Shown in pieces: positions 60,095 through 64,000 of a stretch of 64,000 nt of DNA. This DNA comes from Luteimonas huabeiensis HB2 (GTDB lineage Bacteria > Pseudomonadota > Gammaproteobacteria > Xanthomonadales > Xanthomonadaceae). Position numbers and translations under genes: made by a program. The stretch's first letter is position 1, and every line of letters begins with the position of its first letter. The stretch covers positions 124,001 through 188,000 of the forward strand of contig NZ_JAAN01000014.1 in assembly GCF_000559025.1 (NCBI RefSeq). Direction: 5' to 3'. The notes under the pieces were generated by a model. It was not told where the DNA came from. It ran no database searches and saw only the letters and a program-made list of their open reading frames with translations.

Positions 60095-60675
60095 GGCGAA
60101 ACCTCCCGGATCAGCGGAGGGGGCTCCGCCGAACGGTTGATTTCCGGTGGCTTGGGCTCGTGTGGCGTATGAGCCTCCCTGAGGCTGCGGATGAAGCACA
60201 CCTTCCGCTCACCGTCGTCGACCTGCAGATCCCAGACGGGGCCGGCCAGTGTCAAGAGCGCATCGCGCAGCAGGAGCGGGCCGAGCCGGTAGTGAGCCGC
60301 CGGCAGCGGCAAGGCCAACAGATCGGTGGACTGCTCATCGCACAGCCGGTAGCCGGAACGCAGAACGAGGTGCCGGAGGGCATCCCCGACGGTGGCGCCC
60401 AGCGTGCCGGGGATCTCCACATCCACCACCTGCAGCAACAGGTCGTGCTGGGCCGCTGTGGGCGCGAGTTCGACCAGGGTGTAGCGGCCATACCGCGTCA
60501 CCGGCACGAACTCCATCACGGCTTCGGGCGCGATGTCGGTGACTTTGGATACGGGCGTCGGTGGCACGGCGTTCGTCATCGCGCAGCCGCTGGCCATGGC
60601 GGCCAGGAGCAAGCCGGGCAAACGGATCGGATGGCTGCGTCCGGCAATACGGAAGGGCTGGCGGGATGGGCGCAT
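60091..60675 (-). CDS. pilL: PilL-like lipoprotein of PFGI-1 class ICEs (TIGR03748-type)
   Basis: This 194-residue lipoprotein has the signal RLPGLLLAAMASGC with Cys31 lipidated. The body has VTRYGRYTLVELAPTAAQHDLLLQVVDVEIP and TVGDALRHLVLRSGYRLC, the PilL N-terminal/STN-like domain of ICE type IVb pilus systems. Full PilL proteins of the family are longer or act with PilN-PilV; none of those genes is in the window. It opens the minus-strand conjugation run; a 179-base gap before it (60676-60854) holds a weak CTTTGT/ACAAAG hairpin and probably its promoter. Confidence 0.85.
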   Translation of the reverse strand: MRPSRQPFRIAGRSHPIRLPGLLLAAMASGCAMTNAVPPTPVSKVTDIAPEAVMEFVPVTRYGRYTLVELAPTAAQHDLLLQVVDVEIPGTLGATVGDALRHLVLRSGYRLCDEQSTDLLALPLPAAHYRLGPLLLRDALLTLAGPVWDLQVDDGERKVCFIRSLREAHTPHEPKPPEINRSAEPPPLIREVSP

Positions 60676-60854
60676 GGATCGGTGTCCTGAAACAACGAGC
60701 CATCACCATCGCCGCGCCGGCCCTTTGTCACAGCAAACAAAGCGAATCCGTCGGCTCCCGATTTGCCGAAAGCAATGCCGGCAACCGCGCGGTCGCCAGG
60801 ACGCATGTCGGGATCATGCCGCGGCGAATGGTCGTGCCGGGGGGATCTCGCCGC

Positions 60855-61451
60855 CTAACGCCGCGTCCGATCGTTGATCACGATATAGAAGACAGCCGGC
60901 TCGCCGCCTTCATTGCGGAACTCATGCACGCAATCCGAAGGAAAGAACAACGTATCTCCGGCAGCGACGTCGAAGCGCCTTCCGTCGATGACCACGGTAA
61001 GCGCCCCCTCATGCACGACGAGAAACTCCTCCACGCCCGCATGGTGCGGGGGGAACTCGACGGACTTGCCCGGAGGCAACACGTTGAAGGCCAGATCGAC
61101 CGCGCCATCCTCGAACAGCGGCGAAAGAGAACGGCGTTCAAAGCCGGAAGCGGGGTCGTGATAGACCGCCTGGCGCTCCCTGCCATGCAGCCTGGGCTGG
61201 CGCGCATGGAATCCCCCCAGGAGTTGAGACAGACTGACCTGCAGTGCGGCGGCAAGCTTGCCCAGCACCGTGGCAGTGGGAACCGACGCGCCACGTTCGA
61301 TCTTGGAGATCATCGCGCGGCTCACACCCGACAACGCCCCGAGCCGATCGAGGGTGAGCTGCGCCTCCAGGCGCAGACGCCGAAGATTGCTCGGGAGCGC
61401 TTCGGCGCGCTCGCCTTTCGGCGTGGTCTGAGGAGCGGAGGAATTCGGCAT
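60855..61451 (-). CDS. XRE-cupin transcription regulator
   Basis: The product has 198 residues. An XRE helix-turn-helix (LRRLRLEAQLTLDRLGALSGVSRAMISKIERGASVPT, about 23-60) is joined to a C-terminal cupin (LPPGKSVEFPPHHAGVEEFLVVHEGALTVVIDGRRF, then GDTLFFPSDCVHEFRN). Such regulators bind a small ligand in the cupin and often control an adjacent catabolic or export gene. It is divergent from the ketopantoate-reductase-like gene, with a 24-bp palindrome between them. The start at 61451 is slightly shorter than the alternative at 61460. Confidence 0.9.
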   Translation of the reverse strand: MPNSSAPQTTPKGERAEALPSNLRRLRLEAQLTLDRLGALSGVSRAMISKIERGASVPTATVLGKLAAALQVSLSQLLGGFHARQPRLHGRERQAVYHDPASGFERRSLSPLFEDGAVDLAFNVLPPGKSVEFPPHHAGVEEFLVVHEGALTVVIDGRRFDVAAGDTLFFPSDCVHEFRNEGGEPAVFYIVINDRTRR

Positions 61452-61514
61452 GGGCCGCAATCAAGTCAGGATGGATGCGTGGGGTATCAATGGCGCTGAA
61501 ATCGATCGCGCCAC

Positions 61515-61538
61515 GAATTTCTACTATAGTAGAAATTC
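61515..61538. promoter_or_regulatory. Perfect 24-bp palindrome: probable operator shared by the XRE-cupin and panE-like genes
   Basis: The half-site is GAATTTCTACTA and the second half is its exact reverse complement, with no spacer. The palindrome lies 24 bases before the panE-like ATG and 63 bases before the XRE-cupin start. The core reads ACTATAGT, so a TATAGT-like -10 element is present on both strands and a bound regulator would cover both promoters. It is the only A+T-rich stretch in the area. The symmetry is certain; binding by the XRE-cupin protein is inferred. Confidence 0.8.
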
Positions 61539-61562
61539 TCAAATTCAAACAGGAGCATGGCC

Positions 61563-62489
61563 ATGCGTCTTCTGGTGCTGGGTGCAGGTGGGATCGGGGG
61601 CTATTTCGGCGGGCGTCTGGCCGCGGCCGGCGTGGACGTGCGTTTCCTGGTCCGGCCGAGACGCGCCGCACAACTCGCCGAGACCGGGCTCGTCATCAAG
61701 AGCCCTTTGGGTGACCTGACCCTTCCCGTGAAAACAGTCGTCGAGGCACCGCCGTCCGTGGATGCCGTGCTGCTGGCCTGCAAGGCCTACGATCTTGAGG
61801 GCGCGATGACTGCCATCGCGCCCGCCATCGGCCCCTCGACATGCATCGTTCCGCTGCTCAATGGGGTGCGGCATCTGGATCACCTGGATGCGCGCTTCGG
61901 CGCCGAGCGCGTTCTGGGCGGCCTGTGCCACATCGGTGTGGCGCTCGGCCCGGCCGGTGAAATCCAGCATCTCAACACGCTGCAGCGCCTCGCCCTCGGC
62001 GCACGCACCCACAGCCAGCAGGACGCGGCGCAGGCGTTGCATGGATTGATGGAGCGCGGCGGTTTCGCACCGGTGTTGAGCCAGGACATCCTGCAGGAGA
62101 TGTGGGAGAAGTTCGTATTCCTCACGACCTATGCCGGCATGACCACGCTGATGCGCGCGCCAGTTGGCGCAATCGTGCAGGCACAAGATGGCGAAGCGCT
62201 GGTGCGCCAGATGCTCGGCGAATGCGTGGCGACCGCCGCCGCCTCAGGGTACATCCCATCGCAGGACGCCTATGCCCGCATGTTCACGACGTTGTCCGAG
62301 CGCGGGTCCACCGGCACCGCATCGATGCTGCGCGATCTGCAACGTGGTGGCCCCACCGAGCATGAGCACATCATTGGGGACATGCTGCGACGCGCGCATG
62401 AAGCTCGACTGGATGCGCCGCTGCTGAGGGTGAGCCTTGCACACATGCAGGCCTACGAGGCGACCCGCATGGCCCATGGCGGTGGATGA
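61563..62489 (+). CDS. 2-dehydropantoate 2-reductase-like (PanE/ApbA family) protein
   Basis: This 308-residue NADPH-dependent reductase has the Rossmann motif GAGGIGGYFGG (7-17), N100 in PLLNGV and the catalytic lysine K183 in EMWEKFVFL; the C-terminal domain includes ERGSTGTASMLRDLQRGGPTEHEHIIGDM, the PanE-type substrate loop. True PanE makes pantoate for CoA synthesis, but homologues in accessory loci often reduce other 2-oxo acids, so panE is not claimed. The ATG at 61563 is favoured over 61557 because AGGAG stands seven bases before it. The divergent XRE-cupin gene and shared palindrome suggest ligand-controlled expression. Confidence 0.85.
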   Translation: MRLLVLGAGGIGGYFGGRLAAAGVDVRFLVRPRRAAQLAETGLVIKSPLGDLTLPVKTVVEAPPSVDAVLLACKAYDLEGAMTAIAPAIGPSTCIVPLLNGVRHLDHLDARFGAERVLGGLCHIGVALGPAGEIQHLNTLQRLALGARTHSQQDAAQALHGLMERGGFAPVLSQDILQEMWEKFVFLTTYAGMTTLMRAPVGAIVQAQDGEALVRQMLGECVATAAASGYIPSQDAYARMFTTLSERGSTGTASMLRDLQRGGPTEHEHIIGDMLRRAHEARLDAPLLRVSLAHMQAYEATRMAHGGG

Positions 62490-62535
62490 GGCCCTGTCTT
62501 CCGCTTCCCGGATCAAGGTCACCGTCTGGATGACC

Positions 62536-62563
62536 AAAAAAGTACGGCTCCCGGAGGAGCCGT
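62536..62563 (-). terminator. Intrinsic terminator of the SNF2 helicase gene
   Basis: On the minus strand the sequence is ACGGCTCC, loop TCCG, GGAGCCGT, then AC and six T residues. The eight-base stem is perfect (62544-62551 with 62556-62563). It begins 20 bases after the helicase stop at 62583 and points in its direction. On the plus strand no T-run follows, so it would not strongly stop the panE-like transcript. Confidence 0.9.
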
Positions 62564-62582
62564 TGAAGTGAAGCAGTGAAGT

Positions 62583-64000
62583 TCAGCACACCAACTGCCG
62601 TGCCAGCGCGACTTCCACCGAGTCTCCGTCCTGATTCAGGACATCAAGCCCGGACTCCGGCACGTCGCCCGACGTGCTTTGCGACACCATGATCTTCCGG
62701 GCCATCAACCCCAGGCAGGTCATCTGCGAGGAGTTGGCGTAGCCCAGGTAGATCACGCGCACCGGCTGCTTCTGGCCGATGCGCCATGAGCGCCGGGCGG
62801 CCTGCTGCAGCGAATACACGTTGTAGCCGGACTGGAGGAATACGATGGTCGGGAACTCCAGCAGGTCCAGGCCGGTTTTCACCAGCTCGGGATTGGTGAT
62901 GAGCACGTCGATGCCACGGTCCAACTGCTCGGCGATCCAGTCCTCGCGGCGGGAAGCATCCACGCTCGCGCGCAGCACCGCCACCTTGAAGCCTTCCTGC
63001 TCCAGCAGCACCTTCAAACGCGACGTGGTGTCGCGCGTGCCGGTGTAGACCGAATAGACCAGGGTCTTGCGACCTTCTGCCTTCTCCTGCTTGCAGATCT
63101 CGATCAGCTCGCGTTCCTTGGGCATCACCTCCAGCTCGTTGAACTGAGCGGGGACGAACGCCAAAGTATTGCGCGTGCGCGGATGCACCACCGTTTCCGA
63201 CCGGAAGCAGCAGTCTGGCCAGGCCAGCAGCACGTTGAGCACCACACCGAGCAGCGTCGTGTCCCGCTTCGCCAGGGCCTGCCTCAGCTCTGCGGTCAAC
63301 CGACCCGCCAGATCGCGGTAGGCCGCGGCTTGCGCCGTGTCCATCGCGACTTCGCGGAACTCCTCGTCGTAGGGCGGCAGCACATTGCCGCCGATGTCCT
63401 TCAACTTGAGGAAGACCGTGAACGGCAGAACGCAACGCAGCACGCCCTTCGGGCCGAAGCCCGGCGCCTTGACCGTGCGCACCGATACCTTGGTGCCCTT
63501 GGCCGTCTTGTGCGCCGTGCCGGTGCTCTCGGAATAGATGTCCTTGAGCACACCGTGATCGCGCATGAACGCCATCGCGGCCGAGGTCATGCTGCCGCTC
63601 TTCGTCGGGCGGTACCCGTCTTCGATCATTCGCCCCGGAAGGGCTCGGAACAGCAGGTGGAACAGGTCGTCGCCGTAGCCGCCCATCAGTGTGCCGGTGA
63701 GCAGCAACGTCTTGCGCGCCTTGGCCGCCAACACCCCCATGGCCTGGCCCTGGGCGGAGCCGCCGTTCTTGTACTCGTGCGCCTCATCGGCGATGAGCAG
63801 GTCGAACGTGCCTTGGGGAAGCTGCCTCTTGATGAACTCGGACGGCTGGTAGCCGCCTTCGCCGAAGCCGAACTCCATGTTGGCCATCGCGCGTTCCATC
63901 CGGTGGGCTTGCCGGTCCGAGAAGACCAGCTCGCCGTTGCCATCCATCAGGTTGATGAACTCGTGGATGTTGTCCCCGAGCATCGACGCGAGGAAGGCGT
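62583..64000 (-). CDS. SNF2-type helicase of the ICE, partial at the right edge
   Basis: About 472 codons are visible; the frame is open to the last base, so the N-terminal part lies outside. Present are motif II DEAH in DLLIADEAHEYKNGG, motif III LLTGTLMGGYGDDLFHLLF, KTLVYSVYTGTRDTTSRLKVLL of the second RecA-like domain and the SNF2 motif VI QQAARRSWRIGQKQPV. The Walker A motif is not in the window. Large helicases of this type are found beside the PilL region in PFGI-1-class elements. It ends at an intrinsic terminator. Confidence 0.85.
   Translation of the reverse strand, partial: AFLASMLGDNIHEFINLMDGNGELVFSDRQAHRMERAMANMEFGFGEGGYQPSEFIKRQLPQGTFDLLIADEAHEYKNGGSAQGQAMGVLAAKARKTLLLTGTLMGGYGDDLFHLLFRALPGRMIEDGYRPTKSGSMTSAAMAFMRDHGVLKDIYSESTGTAHKTAKGTKVSVRTVKAPGFGPKGVLRCVLPFTVFLKLKDIGGNVLPPYDEEFREVAMDTAQAAAYRDLAGRLTAELRQALAKRDTTLLGVVLNVLLAWPDCCFRSETVVHPRTRNTLAFVPAQFNELEVMPKERELIEICKQEKAEGRKTLVYSVYTGTRDTTSRLKVLLEQEGFKVAVLRASVDASRREDWIAEQLDRGIDVLITNPELVKTGLDLLEFPTIVFLQSGYNVYSLQQAARRSWRIGQKQPVRVIYLGYANSSQMTCLGLMARKIMVSQSTSGDVPESGLDVLNQDGDSVEVALARQLVC

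Larger units (their letters stand above)
1..64000. mobile_element. Fragment of an integrative and conjugative element (PFGI-1/ICEclc-like, MPF-G) with inserted cargo
   Basis: About 20 genes typical of PFGI-1-class ICE transfer modules run on the minus strand from the SNF2 helicase at the right edge to TIGR03755 at the left edge, in the family's usual order. Landmarks are TraD (Walker A GTTRVGKTR), the VirB4/TraC-like ATPase (GPTGSGKS), the RAQPRD protein with its name-giving motif near the C terminus, a PilL-like lipoprotein and several thioredoxin-like envelope proteins. The series is broken three times, by 23 kb of metabolic genes, by a 20.6 kb defence island and by a small regulator/reductase pair. 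Integrase, relaxase, origin of transfer and att sites are not in the window, so element length and insertion site are unknown. That this is an ICE and not a plasmid is inferred from the gene family. Confidence 0.9.

Noticed and set aside
60723-60742. CTTTGT/ACAAAG hairpin upstream of pilL as a terminator or regulatory hairpin
   Set aside because: The stem is only six A+T-rich base pairs with an eight-base loop and no T-run.
1-64000. CRISPR arrays, tRNA or rRNA genes
   Set aside because: I looked for regularly spaced repeats and for conserved rRNA/tRNA segments and saw none; a tRNA scan would settle the smaller genes.

Overview
The window is a piece of a large integrative and conjugative element (ICE) of the PFGI-1/ICEclc/ICEHin1056 type (type G mating-pair formation, MPF-G) from a GC-rich beta- or gammaproteobacterium. 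Pseudomonas, Stenotrophomonas/Xanthomonas or Achromobacter-like hosts would all fit; the sequence does not decide between them. The diagnosis rests on a long co-directional minus-strand series of conjugation genes in the order known for this ICE family: SNF2 helicase, PilL-like lipoprotein, TIGR03759, lytic transglycosylase, TIGR03765, TraD, TIGR03747, RAQPRD, TIGR03758, TIGR03745, TIGR03750, TIGR03746, TIGR03749, TIGR03752, TIGR03751, TraC ATPase, DsbA-like protein, TIGR03757, TIGR03756, TIGR03755. TIGR numbers are assigned from memory of the family order and protein features; no database was searched. Neither the integrase nor the att sites are in the window.

The conjugation series is split by two large cargo blocks and one small one. 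Cargo 1 (about 2084-25297, 23 kb) lies between the DsbA-like gene and TIGR03757. It is a chromosome-like set of small-molecule genes: an MFS carrier, a TauE/SafE carrier, three LysE-type exporters, BioY, a class III CoA-transferase, PhzF, an enoyl-CoA hydratase with a PaaI-type thioesterase, a branched-chain aminotransferase, a peroxiredoxin, and several regulators (two LysR, MocR, AraC). Its most coherent part is a vitamin B6 module: pyridoxal-kinase-like, YggS-like and amidotransferase genes overlapping in one operon, read divergently from a MocR/PdxR-like regulator with two tandem operator-like palindromes between them.

Cargo 2 (34042-54665, 20.6 kb) lies between RAQPRD and TIGR03747 and is an anti-phage island. 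Its larger part is an eight-gene system matching, as I recall it, the methylation-associated defence system MADS (mad1-mad8): XRE and excisionase-type regulators, two HsdM-like methyltransferases, an HsdS-like specificity subunit, a NERD/double-kinase/P-loop protein, an unknown protein and a 1819-residue protein with a HerA-like ATPase. Beside it, on the other strand, is a Gabija-like pair (OLD-type ATPase/TOPRIM nuclease and UvrD-like helicase). Hand counts of single 60-base lines give 39/60 G+C in a conjugation gene (from 30001), 32/60 in mad8 (from 36001), 25/60 in the specificity subunit (from 46141) and 38/60 in gajA (from 52561). The MADS part therefore looks compositionally foreign to the ICE backbone and the Gabija part does not.

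Cargo 3 (60855-62489) is a divergent pair, an XRE-cupin regulator and a ketopantoate-reductase-like gene, sharing a perfect 24-bp palindrome. An intrinsic terminator follows the partial SNF2 helicase at the right edge. I saw no rRNA, tRNA, CRISPR array, transposase or integrase. No stretch over 300 bases lacks a gene; the largest gap (33776-34041) holds two hairpins.
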